64,000 nucleotides of DNA from positions 1 through 64,000 of the forward strand of contig NZ_JADMWW010000012.1 in NCBI RefSeq assembly GCF_015548375.1, written 5' to 3'. Origin of the DNA: Collinsella aerofaciens (GTDB lineage Bacteria; Actinomycetota; Coriobacteriia; Coriobacteriales; Coriobacteriaceae). Below are positions 33,921-42,838 of the stretch, piece after piece (positions within the stretch are counted from its first letter, which is position 1; every line of letters starts with the position of its first letter). A program made the position numbers and the translations under genes. Under the pieces are notes generated by a model, which saw nothing but the letters and a program-made list of their open reading frames with translations, had not been told where the DNA came from and made no database searches.

Positions 33921-35330
33921 ATGGCAGGTAAAAAGTTCTCCCTGTTCGAGGTCATCCTCTCGGTTATCTGCGTTGTCTTTACCATCGAGGCGGCTGCTCC
34001 GACATCTGCCATGGGTAACGTGCAGTTCTTCTGGTGGATCTTCCTTATCATTACGTTTTTGCTTCCCTATGGCCTGGTGGTGGCCGAGCTCGGTACGGCG
34101 TTCGATTCCGAGGGCGGCCTGTACGACTGGGTTCGCCTGGGCTTGGGAGACCGTTGGGGTGCACGCTGCTCCTGGTGCTATTGGGTCAACTTTCCACTGT
34201 GGGTGGCAAGTATCGCCTGCATGTTCCCCAGTGTCATCAATGCGGTATGGGGCATCGAATTTTCGCTTGGGGTCCGAATTGCCATCGAGCTTGCCTTTGT
34301 GTGGGGCGTCACGGTCATGGCAATGCAGCCGGTGGCCGAGGCCGATTGGGTCATGGATGGCGGCGCCGTCATCAAGGTGCTCATTACCGCCGTGGTGGGA
34401 ATCATCGGCATCTGGTTTGCCTGCAACAACGGCTTTGCCAACGATATGTCGTTTAAGACATTTGTCCCCGATCTGGGAGACACTAACTCACTGACGTATC
34501 TTTCAATCATCCTATTCAACTTTATGGGCTTTGAGGTGGTCGCGACCTTTGCCAGCACGATGAAGAACCCATCGCGCGATATCCCCAAGGCGGTTATCGC
34601 CGGTGGCGTTGCCATCGCGGCGATCTACATTATCTGTGGCATCGGTATTGGAGCCGCGGTTCCCACCGAGCAGCTTTCACTCGATTCGGGCATTGTGGAC
34701 GCGGTTGCCGCCATGGTGGGGCGCGCTCACCCGCTGACGATGGTCGTGGGCGTGGCCTTTCTGGTAACGCTGTTTGCCAACATGATCTGTTGGAGCTTTG
34801 GCGTCAACAACGTGGCGAGCTATGCCGCGCGCCATGGCAACATGCCGCGTCCCTTTGCGCTGGTGTCCAAGAAGACCGGCATGCCCAACGGCTCGGCACT
34901 CATTAACGGTTGTTTTGCCAGCTTGGTGCTGCTACTTCAGATTCCGCTGGGTGAAGGTTCCGACGTCTTTTGGGTCTTCTTCTCGATGAACGTCGTCTTT
35001 CTGCTCATGAGCTATATCCCGATGTTCCCGGCGTTTTGGCGCCTGCGTAAATACGACGACCGCCCGCGTGTGTTTCGCGCGCCCTTCGAGGGCAAGGTGC
35101 TTGCGGTAGCGCTTGCGGTGCCGGTGGTAGAACTCGTGCTTTCGATTGTTGCGACAATCGTGCCGCTTAACAGCTCGCCCGCCGAGATGTCAAAGTTGCC
35201 GATCCTCATGGGTGTGGTGATCGGCGTGTTGCTGGGCGAGGTTTCGCGCCTCATATCGCGCCGCGGCCGCAGCATCGACAATCCCGGCGTTGGCGCAAGG
35301 GGGACAGGTCGCTTTGCACCAAAACAGTAG
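33921..35330 (+). CDS. APC-family amino acid/amine antiporter (copy 2)
   Basis: A twelve-helix transporter of 469 aa, closely related to the aguD product: EAAAPTSAMGNVQFFWWIFLIITFLLPYG, ELGTAFDSEGGLYDWVRLGLG and FNFMGFEVVATFAS align directly (parts shown are motifs). It has diverged over the whole length and is not a recent duplicate. AGGGGAAG precedes the ATG. It probably exchanges agmatine and putrescine or a related amine pair. It stands alone after terminators and a 546-bp gap, so it can be regulated apart from the first copy. Confidence 0.87.
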   Translation: MAGKKFSLFEVILSVICVVFTIEAAAPTSAMGNVQFFWWIFLIITFLLPYGLVVAELGTAFDSEGGLYDWVRLGLGDRWGARCSWCYWVNFPLWVASIACMFPSVINAVWGIEFSLGVRIAIELAFVWGVTVMAMQPVAEADWVMDGGAVIKVLITAVVGIIGIWFACNNGFANDMSFKTFVPDLGDTNSLTYLSIILFNFMGFEVVATFASTMKNPSRDIPKAVIAGGVAIAAIYIICGIGIGAAVPTEQLSLDSGIVDAVAAMVGRAHPLTMVVGVAFLVTLFANMICWSFGVNNVASYAARHGNMPRPFALVSKKTGMPNGSALINGCFASLVLLLQIPLGEGSDVFWVFFSMNVVFLLMSYIPMFPAFWRLRKYDDRPRVFRAPFEGKVLAVALAVPVVELVLSIVATIVPLNSSPAEMSKLPILMGVVIGVLLGEVSRLISRRGRSIDNPGVGARGTGRFAPKQ

Positions 35331-35365
35331 CGCCGCGAGTTGTGCGGTGCTAGATGCATCTTGGA

Positions 35366-35557
35366 TTACTGCTCACGCTGCTCGGGATCAGATGCGAGCT
35401 TGGGTGCAAAGTAGGGGACGTGGCCCAGGTAGGGGCAGCTGTCCGAACGCGCCTCAACGGCGCAGGGGACATTGTCGTAGGTCATGGAAGAACCGAGTCG
35501 GGTGATGGCCTTGGCGGCGGGCGCGACGAGCATCTTGAGCGGAGCGATCGGTGTCAT
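35366..35557 (-). CDS. Small cysteine-containing protein (63 aa)
   Basis: I do not recognise this protein. The frame has an ideal ribosome-binding site (AAAGGAG, six bases before ATG at 35557). The product has a hydrophobic N-terminal stretch MTPIAPLKMLVAPAAKAI and a second half YDNVPCAVEARSDSCPYLGH with two Cys. It diverges from the membrane LuxR gene at 35686, with the shared control region between them. The strong start and compact placement argue for a real gene. Confidence 0.55.
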   Translation of the reverse strand: MTPIAPLKMLVAPAAKAITRLGSSMTYDNVPCAVEARSDSCPYLGHVPYFAPKLASDPEQREQ

Positions 35558-35685
35558 GGCATCTCCTTTCATCGGTGAGACACAGCTTGTTTATCTAAAC
35601 GATACAGTACGTTTAATCGGTGAGTCTAATCTTGCGGCAAAGAATCTGTCAACATCCTCACAGCATCTAGACAGGGGAGGCGGGC

Positions 35686-36678
35686 ATGAGTTTCGCGTTC
35701 TATATCTACACCACGATTATCATGGGTGTGGCTCTGGTGACCAGTACCGTGGCATTGGTGGTTTGGCTCATGACGCGCCGTCGCGACAGCCTCGTGGCCG
35801 CGGCGGGTTTTTTGCTCTATATGCTCGATATGTCGGTCATCTTTTTTGACGAGTACAATCGGCTCAAATACGACTACGCCGTTAGCTTTAGCGAGCCGCT
35901 GCAGCACCCCTTGCTGCGCTGCGTGCTTGGTATTGCCATCTATGCCTGCGTGGTGCTATGGATGTTTGCGCGCTTGCGCAAAAGACCGACGTCGCGCATG
36001 CTCGGACTCGCTATCGTGCCGTTTTCAATCTTGCAATTGCTGCTGGTGCCTCGCAGCGGCGCTGCCGGAGAGGTGCAGCAGTATCTCTTTTGGCTCACGC
36101 GTGACCTGGGTAATGTAGGATGTCTTGCCTATGCCGCCTGGCATTACCGGTACAGAGCAACGCGTGTTGAGAAACTCGACCTCGACCGCTCAAAGCTCTT
36201 TTGGAAGGTGGCCTTCGTTCTTGTGTTTTGCGTGATCGCCGAGGACACCTACATGATCTTGTTCTGCCGCCCCGACTCCCAAAACCCCGTCATCGGCCTC
36301 TTTTTGTGGTATCTGTCCGAGCGCAATATCTCCGAAAACGTACTGCTCGTGGTATGCGCGGCTCAGCTTTTTTGCCAGTTTAGCCATATCCTGCGTGTGT
36401 ATGCCCGTCATCCGCGTGCCGATGAGGACGTGGCAGCCGAGAGCGCAAGCTCTGAGGACGATCTCGCATCGCGTGTGGTGATTTATGCCGACGCCCATAA
36501 GCTGTCACGGCGCGAGCAGGAGGTGCTCACGCTGGTGCTGAAGGGCAACGACGCCCAAAACATCGCCAGCGAGTTGGTCATCAGCCCTGGCACGGTCAAG
36601 GCACACTTGCATCGCATCTACGTTAAAAGCGGCGTCTCCAACCGAGATGACCTTATAGATACCTTTTGGCGTTCCTAG
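35686..36678 (+). CDS. Membrane-bound LuxR-type regulator (2)
   Basis: The 330-aa protein is homologous to that at 27845. About seven hydrophobic helices occupy residues 1-235, and a LuxR/GerE helix-turn-helix ends the chain (LSRREQEVLTLVLKGNDAQNI then LVISPGTVKAHLHRIYVK). A charged linker (about 240-265: DEDVAAESASSEDDL) joins the two parts. It lies between the second antiporter and the amidohydrolase-MATE pair, either of which may be its target. AGGCGGGC precedes the ATG. The signal it senses is unknown. Confidence 0.88.
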   Translation: MSFAFYIYTTIIMGVALVTSTVALVVWLMTRRRDSLVAAAGFLLYMLDMSVIFFDEYNRLKYDYAVSFSEPLQHPLLRCVLGIAIYACVVLWMFARLRKRPTSRMLGLAIVPFSILQLLLVPRSGAAGEVQQYLFWLTRDLGNVGCLAYAAWHYRYRATRVEKLDLDRSKLFWKVAFVLVFCVIAEDTYMILFCRPDSQNPVIGLFLWYLSERNISENVLLVVCAAQLFCQFSHILRVYARHPRADEDVAAESASSEDDLASRVVIYADAHKLSRREQEVLTLVLKGNDAQNIASELVISPGTVKAHLHRIYVKSGVSNRDDLIDTFWRS

Positions 36679-36760
36679 CCTCATTCTTCCTCGCATGCGG
36701 GTCTTGCTGTGTGGGCGGCCACACCGTTGGGCGTAATGAAGCGGTAATAATCTCAGACAA

Positions 36761-36931
36761 TAAACCTGCAGGTAAAGCGTGTAAACCTGCTTAAACTGAC
36801 CGTTTGCGGTCCCTGGCCTTGGCACGGATTTGCCCCTGTGTATCAATGGGTGTAGCGCGAAGCCGCGGACGTGGGACAGACGTCCGAGCACGGCTTGTAG
36901 GCACGCGCCGATGCGGGAGCGCTACGCTCCC
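36761..36931 (+). promoter_or_regulatory. Leader and dyads before the amidohydrolase gene
   Basis: TAAACCTGCAGGTAAA (36761-36776) contains the perfect dyad ACCTGCAGGT, and GTAAACCTGCTTAAAC (36781-36796) repeats its half. ACCGTTTGCGGT (36799-36810) is an exact ACCG-N4-CGGT palindrome. Hairpins CGGACGT..ACGTCCG (36866-36886) and GGGAGCGCTACGCTCCC (36915-36931) follow. No gene is seen in the 315-bp gap. Confidence 0.45.
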
Positions 36932-36993
36932 AACCGAGTGCCCACGCGGGCGGTGCGTCCGCGTTACAACCAAAGATGCCTGAGGAGGCTCGC

Positions 36994-38622
36994 ATGGACA
37001 AGGCTGATGTAGTTATCAAGAGCGACGCCGTCTTTACCGGCGATGGGCTCGAGCCGTTTAAGGGCGGCGTTGCCGTGCGGGGCGATAAAATCGTTGCCTG
37101 CGGTGACGATGCTCACCTGGCACCGTTTATCGGTCCCGATACCGAGGTGCGCGACTTTGGCGACCAGCTCGTCATGCCCGGCCTGATCGACTCGCACACG
37201 CATTTTGCCCAGGGCGCGTTTATGACCGACCCCGATTTTGCCGTCAACCTCATCGACTGCACCAGTTTTGAGATGGCGATGGAACGTGTCGTGGCGTTTG
37301 CGGCCGACCATCCCGATAACGAGTGGATTCTGGGCTGCCAGATTATCCAGTTCCAGTGGGATGTCCCCGAGATGCCCACGGCCGCGATGATCGATGAGTA
37401 CATCTCCGACCGCCCGGTATTTCTGCAGCAGGTTGACTTGCATACCTTTAGTGCCAATACCTGCGCCATCAACAAGGTGGGAGTAACTTCGCAGACGCCC
37501 GATCCCGCAGGCGGCAAGATCCTTAAGGATGCCGACGGCAATCTGACGGGCGTGTTTTCCAACAACGCCGGCGCCTTCTTTATGGACGAGGTCTACGACC
37601 CAGCGCCCGAGGTTGTTGACGCGTCGTTTGCAAAAACCGCCCGGCGCGCCAATGCCCTGGGAATCACTACGGTCGGCATGGTCAATCCTACGTTTGTGAG
37701 CATGGAAAACCCGTATGCGGTGTTGGCAGGTCTTAATGCCAAGGGCGACTTGCCGCTGCGCGTGTTCCTGTACACCGACCTGTTCGAAAACGAGTCCTTG
37801 ACGCTCGAGCAGATCAAGGAGAAATACGCCTTCCCGGGTACGCAGGTGGAGTGGCACGGCTTTAAGCAGTTCCTTGATGGTGTGTGCTCCGACCATACCG
37901 CCTGGATGCTTGAACCCTATAGCAACGCACCCGACACCTGTGGTGAGCCCGCGGAGGAGCCGGAGCGCATCCGTGCTGCCATCCTGAGGGCGCAGGAATG
38001 GGGCGTTGACACGCGCATCCATGCAATCGGCGATCGCTCGGTGCGTTTTGTGCTCGATTGCTTTGAGGAGGGCGAGCGCTTGCATGGCAAGCGGGATTGT
38101 CGCCACTCCATGGAGCACAACGAGACGGTTCAACCCGAGGATATGCCGCGTTATGCCGAGCTCGGCGTCTGCCCCGGCATGCAGCCGTGGCACATGCTGC
38201 TCGATATGGCTGACCTTGCCAAGGACGAAGCCGTGGGTCCCGAGCGTGCCGCGCTTTCGTGGCCCCTGCATAGCCTGCTTGCCAGCGGAGCCGTGGTGCA
38301 CCTGGGCAGTGACTTCCCCGTTGTGGGCTTGGAGCCCATGGAGGAGGTGTACGGCGCGGTCTTCCGCATGCTCGAGGACGGTTCCAACCCTGAGGGCTGG
38401 TTCCCCCAGGAGCGCATTACCATGGCCGAGGCTCTGCGCGCCTACACCTATGGCAGCGCCTACGCCATGCATGCCGAGGACCGCATCGGCACGCTCGCGT
38501 GCGGCAAACAGGCAGATATCTGCGTGCTCGACCGCAATCTCTTTGATTGCGAGCCGGCCGAGGTGCTCGAGGCTACCGCAGCCCTCACGATGATCGCCGG
38601 CAAGGTGGTCTTTGAGGCATAG
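36994..38622 (+). CDS. YtcJ-like metal-dependent amidohydrolase
   Basis: A predicted cytoplasmic hydrolase of amide or C-N bonds. The N-terminal composite domain leads to the metal-binding motif VMPGLIDSHTHFAQG. A central DTRIHAIGDRSVRFVLD supplies a further His, and VHLGSDFPVVGLEP carries the conserved Asp. The C-terminus ADICVLDRN closes the beta sandwich. The 542-aa size fits YtcJ/formamide-deformylase-like enzymes; the substrate is unknown. GAGGAGG precedes the ATG at 36994. A MATE exporter follows after 87 nt, so the pair may handle one compound. Confidence 0.88.
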   Translation: MDKADVVIKSDAVFTGDGLEPFKGGVAVRGDKIVACGDDAHLAPFIGPDTEVRDFGDQLVMPGLIDSHTHFAQGAFMTDPDFAVNLIDCTSFEMAMERVVAFAADHPDNEWILGCQIIQFQWDVPEMPTAAMIDEYISDRPVFLQQVDLHTFSANTCAINKVGVTSQTPDPAGGKILKDADGNLTGVFSNNAGAFFMDEVYDPAPEVVDASFAKTARRANALGITTVGMVNPTFVSMENPYAVLAGLNAKGDLPLRVFLYTDLFENESLTLEQIKEKYAFPGTQVEWHGFKQFLDGVCSDHTAWMLEPYSNAPDTCGEPAEEPERIRAAILRAQEWGVDTRIHAIGDRSVRFVLDCFEEGERLHGKRDCRHSMEHNETVQPEDMPRYAELGVCPGMQPWHMLLDMADLAKDEAVGPERAALSWPLHSLLASGAVVHLGSDFPVVGLEPMEEVYGAVFRMLEDGSNPEGWFPQERITMAEALRAYTYGSAYAMHAEDRIGTLACGKQADICVLDRNLFDCEPAEVLEATAALTMIAGKVVFEA

Positions 38623-38709
38623 CGCCATCGTTTGATTGGGCGGCTTGGTGCCAGTTGTCAGCCGCCTGACATCCATTCAGCACTACTCTCTCAAGGAAAG
38701 GGGAGAACA

Positions 38710-40086
38710 ATGGCAGAAGAAGTAACCGCTGCCGTGGAGGAGGAGCGCGAGCTCGCCTCCCAACCGATTCCCGGTCTGGTGCGTAAGTACACCATCGTCA
38801 CCGGCCAGGGCATGCTCGCCCAGATCATCATGGTGGTCCTTGAGGGCCTCGTGATGGGTTGGGGCCTAGGTGCCCACGGCCTGGCATGTGTCTCGATCAT
38901 TATGTCGGTCGAGTACATCAACCTGGCCTTTGGCAACCTGTTTGGCACCGGCGTGCCCGCCGTGGTGGGCAACCTTTTGGGTGCCGGCGACATCAAGGGC
39001 GCAAGCAAGGCTTTTAGCCAGGGCTTTTGGCTCACCACGATCGTGAGTGTGCTGCTTGCTGTGGTGATGGCAGTGTTTACCGAGCCCATCTGCACATTCT
39101 TTGGCGCCACGCCCGACATCATGGCCGATACCGTTGCCGGCGTGCGCACCTTCGCCGTGCTGCTGCCGCTCACGGTCATTGGCCAGATGATCACCGCTGT
39201 GATGCGTGTGGACGAGAAGGTTCAGATCCAGGCCAACCTCATGACCGTTTCGGCCATCGTCGCCATCTGTTGGCTCGCGCTTTCCACGTTTGTGCTCAAG
39301 TTTGGCGTTATGGGCGCCGGCGTGTACTACGGGCTTTCCATCGGTATCTGGGCCATCGGTATCTTCTGGTTCATCGGGGGCAAAAAGTCCCAGCTCCAGA
39401 TTAGCCTGGCCGACCTTAAGCTCGACCTCGCCATCTGCGGCCAGATCTTCAAGATCGGCTTCCCGTTCTTCCTGGTCCAGGGTGCGACCTTTATCTTTAA
39501 TACCGTTGCCAACTCGCTTTTGGGTTCGCTCGGCGGCGACATGGGCTCGCTCTACATCGCAGCCTTTGGCGTGATCAACGGCTACATCCTCTACATTACC
39601 ATGATGGTTGCCCAGTGCTTCTCCTACGGTCTGCAGCCCATCGCTGCCTTCAACGCCGGCGCAAAGGCTTGGGCACGCCTTAAGGAGACGCTCTCCTGCA
39701 CGCTTAAGTACCAGGTTGTGACGCTGGCGCTGGTCACCGTCGCGCTCTGGCTTGCCGCCACCCCGGTGTGCGCCTTCTTTGCCGGCAGCGATCCTGCGCT
39801 CGTTGAGGTTGCCGCCAACGCCACGCGTACTGTCATCCTGGCTGTTGCCCTGGGCTATCTTGCCATGACCATGTCGATGTATTTCCAGGCGGTCGAGAAG
39901 GTGGGTGTCGCCACGTTTACGGGCCTGCTTCGCTATGTGATCTGCTCGGTGCCGCTTATGTACCTCCTCGGCAACATGATGGGTGTCGAGGGCGTGTGGA
40001 TCGCCCTGGTGGTGGCCGATGCCATTACTGGCATCATCTCCATTGCGCTCGCCGCGCACGAGTCCAAGCGCCTTGCCACGCTCTAG
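38710..40086 (+). CDS. MATE-family efflux transporter
   Basis: A twelve-helix Na+- or H+-coupled exporter of 458 aa. Both MatE repeats are visible, the first around NLAFGNLFGTGVPAVVGNLLGAGD and the second around AAFGVINGYILYITMMVAQCF (positions about 75-100 and 275-300). GYLAMTMSMYFQAVEKVG near the end is typical of the group. A long acidic N-terminus precedes the first helix. AAGGAAAGGGGAG lies before the ATG. It follows the amidohydrolase on the same strand and ends at a strong terminator. Confidence 0.92.
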   Translation: MAEEVTAAVEEERELASQPIPGLVRKYTIVTGQGMLAQIIMVVLEGLVMGWGLGAHGLACVSIIMSVEYINLAFGNLFGTGVPAVVGNLLGAGDIKGASKAFSQGFWLTTIVSVLLAVVMAVFTEPICTFFGATPDIMADTVAGVRTFAVLLPLTVIGQMITAVMRVDEKVQIQANLMTVSAIVAICWLALSTFVLKFGVMGAGVYYGLSIGIWAIGIFWFIGGKKSQLQISLADLKLDLAICGQIFKIGFPFFLVQGATFIFNTVANSLLGSLGGDMGSLYIAAFGVINGYILYITMMVAQCFSYGLQPIAAFNAGAKAWARLKETLSCTLKYQVVTLALVTVALWLAATPVCAFFAGSDPALVEVAANATRTVILAVALGYLAMTMSMYFQAVEKVGVATFTGLLRYVICSVPLMYLLGNMMGVEGVWIALVVADAITGIISIALAAHESKRLATL

Positions 40087-40134
40087 GCTCGGACATGGCT
40101 GGCGTACGATAGTCGAACAAGTTAACTCGCCTGC

Positions 40135-40175
40135 AAGCCACCACAATGGGGACAGCCCCCATTGTGGTGGCTTTT
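40135..40175 (+). terminator. Terminator after the MATE gene
   Basis: AAGCCACCACAATGGGG pairs with CCCCATTGTGGTGGCTT around a short loop, with TTTTG after it. Confidence 0.85.
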
Positions 40176-40228
40176 GTTATTTAGGGTCTGAGATTTCGGC
40201 TCTATAAATAATGCTTTTGAACTGGGTT

Positions 40229-40297
40229 ACTATAAGATTATGGTAAACGCTACTATAAGATTATGGAGAATGAAACTATTCGATTATGGTAACAGCG
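40229..40297 (+). repeat. Three tandem 23-bp repeats upstream of the second DUF4143 gene
   Basis: Units beginning ACTATAAGATTATGG, ACTATAAGATTATGG and ACTATTCGATTATGG start at 40229, 40252 and 40275, an exact 23-bp period. The last ends 18 bp before the ATG. They are probably operator sites or a promoter-switching array. The core TATTCGATTATGG resembles TATTCGATGG in the array of the first DUF4143 gene. Confidence 0.75.
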
Positions 40298-40314
40298 TAA
40301 TAAGGGGCGTTGAT

Positions 40315-41484
40315 ATGGCTGAGTTCATTAACAGGGATTTGCATGAGTTGCTCATTCGCATGGCAGGCTGGTTTCCTGTTGTGTCGTTGACAGGGCCTAG
40401 GCAGAGTGGTAAGTCTACGCTGGTTCGGCATGCCTTTCCCGACTATTCCTACGTCACGCTTGAGGACCCTCAAACGAGGCGCGCGGCCTTGGAGGATCCG
40501 GTGAGTTTTATCCGCAACCGAAAGGGCGGACTCATCATCGATGAGGCGCAATACGCCCCGGATTTGTTTTCAATGATCCAGGTTGTTTCGGATGAGCGGG
40601 GAGACGCCGGTCAATACATCCTTACAGGCTCGCAAAACTTTTTGATGATGAAAAGCATCGGGCAGTCTCTTGCCGGGCGAGTCGGGATCTTAAAATTGCT
40701 GCCATTATCGTTTCGAGAAGCGGAGAGGGGCCAGCAGGGGCAGCTGGAAGTGGATTTGTTCGCGCTCGAAGGGGGATACCCTCGCCTGCGTTCCGCCGGA
40801 ATGCCGTCCTCGGTTTATTTTCCCAGCTATATCGATACCTATGTTGAGCGCGATGTTGTGGGCTTGCTTGATGTGCGCAATAAGGCGGAGTTTCATAAGT
40901 TTCTGTCCATAATTGCTCAGAGCGTCGGTCCCCTCATCAATATATCCTCACTTTCTCGAGATACGGGCGTGAGCGTATCGACCATTAAAAGCTGGTTGTC
41001 CATTCTGGAGCAGAGCTACCTGACGTTTTCGCTGCAGCCCTATTATGCAAATGCCAAGAAGCGTCTAACTAAAACGCCCAAGCTCTATTTTTACGACACG
41101 GGGCTGCTCTGCTACTTGCTCAAAATTGGATCACTGGAGCAACTATTGGAGAGCCCTTATCTGGGGGCCGTTTTCGAAAACCTCATCGTTTCCGAAACGG
41201 CGAAGAGCCATCTCAACGTGGGCGAGAATCCCGAGCTGTATTTCTATAGGGACGACAGCAAGCGTGAAATCGATTTGCTCGACTGTACAAACTCAGGGAG
41301 TCCCAAGGCTATCGAAATAAAATCATCCAGAACGTATCACGATAAGTACGCCCGCCATCTACAGACTGTATGCGATGAGATCGACATTGCAAAAGATGCG
41401 CGCTATGTTGTGGCCCGCGTGGACTCAACGTATGAGTCGAAAGACTGTAGTGTGGTTTCGGCGCGTGATTGGCTTTTACGATAA
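40315..41484 (+). CDS. AAA ATPase with DUF4143 domain (2)
   Basis: The 389-aa protein has Walker A GPRQSGKST (about residues 26-34), Walker B LIIDEAQYAPDL, an arginine-finger region LTGSQNFLMMKSIGQSLAGR and a C-terminal DUF4143 domain. In that domain, YDTGLLCYLL and REIDLLDCTNSGSPKAIEIKSS give the D-(x)n-ExK pattern of a nuclease-like fold. It is only distantly related to the product at 11801. AAGGGG precedes the ATG at 40315. Codon use is more AT-rich than in its neighbours, consistent with acquisition. Its function is unknown. Confidence 0.9.
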   Translation: MAEFINRDLHELLIRMAGWFPVVSLTGPRQSGKSTLVRHAFPDYSYVTLEDPQTRRAALEDPVSFIRNRKGGLIIDEAQYAPDLFSMIQVVSDERGDAGQYILTGSQNFLMMKSIGQSLAGRVGILKLLPLSFREAERGQQGQLEVDLFALEGGYPRLRSAGMPSSVYFPSYIDTYVERDVVGLLDVRNKAEFHKFLSIIAQSVGPLINISSLSRDTGVSVSTIKSWLSILEQSYLTFSLQPYYANAKKRLTKTPKLYFYDTGLLCYLLKIGSLEQLLESPYLGAVFENLIVSETAKSHLNVGENPELYFYRDDSKREIDLLDCTNSGSPKAIEIKSSRTYHDKYARHLQTVCDEIDIAKDARYVVARVDSTYESKDCSVVSARDWLLR

Positions 41485-41564
41485 CAAGCTCGGCGTATTA
41501 ACGGCTGCCGCGAAGGGAACCGGCCCCCTTTTTGCGGCGGTTTTTGCCTATCTGGTGCGTCTTA

Positions 41565-41781
41565 GATGCAAGTGAGTAGACTTATTTGGATATGCCGAGC
41601 ACATCGCAACAAATACTCAATAAAACCGCAGGTCAGAGCTGTGGCGTTTTGGGGCGTGCTTGACCTCCTGCAAAAAGCCTACTCACTTGGTTTTTCTGCT
41701 AGAAGACCGCCGCGAGGGAAGGCAGCTCCCTCGCGGCGGCTGACATTTGCCCAGATAAAACCTGCCAAAATAAACCTGTCT
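41565..41781. repeat. Family B 217-bp repeat, copy 2
   Basis: It matches 27613-27829 base for base in length. A GCCGCGAAGGG hairpin (about 41503-41544) lies just before it, as in copy 1. Most changes between the copies keep the hairpins. It fills most of the 372-bp gap between the ATPase and luxR genes. Confidence 0.85.
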
Positions 41782-41856
41782 ACTCTTTGAGCCAGAGCCG
41801 ACACTAATTCAAATGGCGAAATCAAAGGGCGTTCTCTGCATGGAGGGCGCCCTTTT

Positions 41857-42660
41857 TTATCGCGGGATGTTTTGCGTGGCAGTCATGAGGCCCAGGCGGT
41901 TGCTGACGCCGAGCTTGCGATAGATGGCGTTGACATGCTTCTTGACGGTTGACTCGCTTATGAATAGCTCGTTTGCCATCTGTTTGTTCGTTTTGCCGTC
42001 GAGCATGAGCCGCATGACTTCGGCTTCGCGCGGTTGGATATTGTGTTCTGTAATGAAAGCATTTAGCTGGTTTGTGTCTTCTGTCTGGGTGAGTTTAATG
42101 CCCCGAGGATAGAGGTTGGCGAGCGCGAGGCTCGCGTGCCGAGCGACTTCGAGCAGGATTGCGAGCTCGGTGTCGGTGAAGTCTCCGGCCGTGCGTTCAC
42201 GAAACAGGGTGATGCTTCCTAGCGGGCTGTCGTTGTGCGCGAGCGTGGCCGTACAGCCAAAGTAGACGCCCTGCGGTTCCATCCATTTGCGATAGATGGG
42301 CGTGGCATCGCGTCGCTCGACGTCGACGAGGTCGAGGTCGCGGTAGACGCCGACCTTATGTAAGTCAAAGCTCCATGTTGTATAGTCCATCGCGGCGTAG
42401 CGGTTGTAGTAGTCGCTCAGTGCGCGGTCGTCCATTCCGCTGCTTGCGGGGTGGACGTAGCGTGGGGCATCACTGCCCGCTGCCTCGATCAGGTCGAACA
42501 TGGCGATCCGATGGGGCACGAGCCCTGTCGTTCCCTCGAGGGTCTCCTTTTGCAGCTTATCGACACCGTGTGATGCGTGGATTGCAAGCGCGAGCTCGTT
42601 GAGAGCAGTCCAGGTCGTACTGTCCAACTCAATAGTCTGCTGATTATTGCATGGGGGCAT
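41857..42660 (-). CDS. Soluble LuxR-family regulator
   Basis: The N-terminal 190 residues resemble a GAF or autoinducer-type sensor ([20 protein letters not shown] and [22 protein letters not shown]). The C-terminus is a LuxR helix-turn-helix ([20 protein letters not shown] then [20 protein letters not shown]). The start at 42660 (267 aa) follows AAAGGA; an upstream ATG at 42696 lacks one. No membrane helix is seen, unlike the other two LuxR proteins. It diverges from the canonical agmatine deiminase gene and is a candidate regulator of it. Confidence 0.88.
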   Translation of the reverse strand: MPPCNNQQTIELDSTTWTALNELALAIHASHGVDKLQKETLEGTTGLVPHRIAMFDLIEAAGSDAPRYVHPASSGMDDRALSDYYNRYAAMDYTTWSFDLHKVGVYRDLDLVDVERRDATPIYRKWMEPQGVYFGCTATLAHNDSPLGSITLFRERTAGDFTDTELAILLEVARHASLALANLYPRGIKLTQTEDTNQLNAFITEHNIQPREAEVMRLMLDGKTNKQMANELFISESTVKKHVNAIYRKLGVSNRLGLMTATQNIPR

Positions 42661-42838
42661 AGGGCATCCTTTCCATTGTGGAACCCAGTATGTCATGTTC
42701 TCGGCCTGAATAGAACTTTAGGTCAGCGAATGGTATACCGTCGGTCGCTGAAAGGGGCTCGAGGGACCATTGAGAACATCTCGGTGCGGCCGCATCATGG
42801 TCTCGTCAAGCAAAAGCACCGAGATTTAGGAGCTTGAA

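Noticed and set aside
36964-38676. Long open frame opposite the amidohydrolase gene (570 codons)
   Set aside because: Antisense shadow; the plus-strand frame has clear family motifs and a strong ribosome-binding site.
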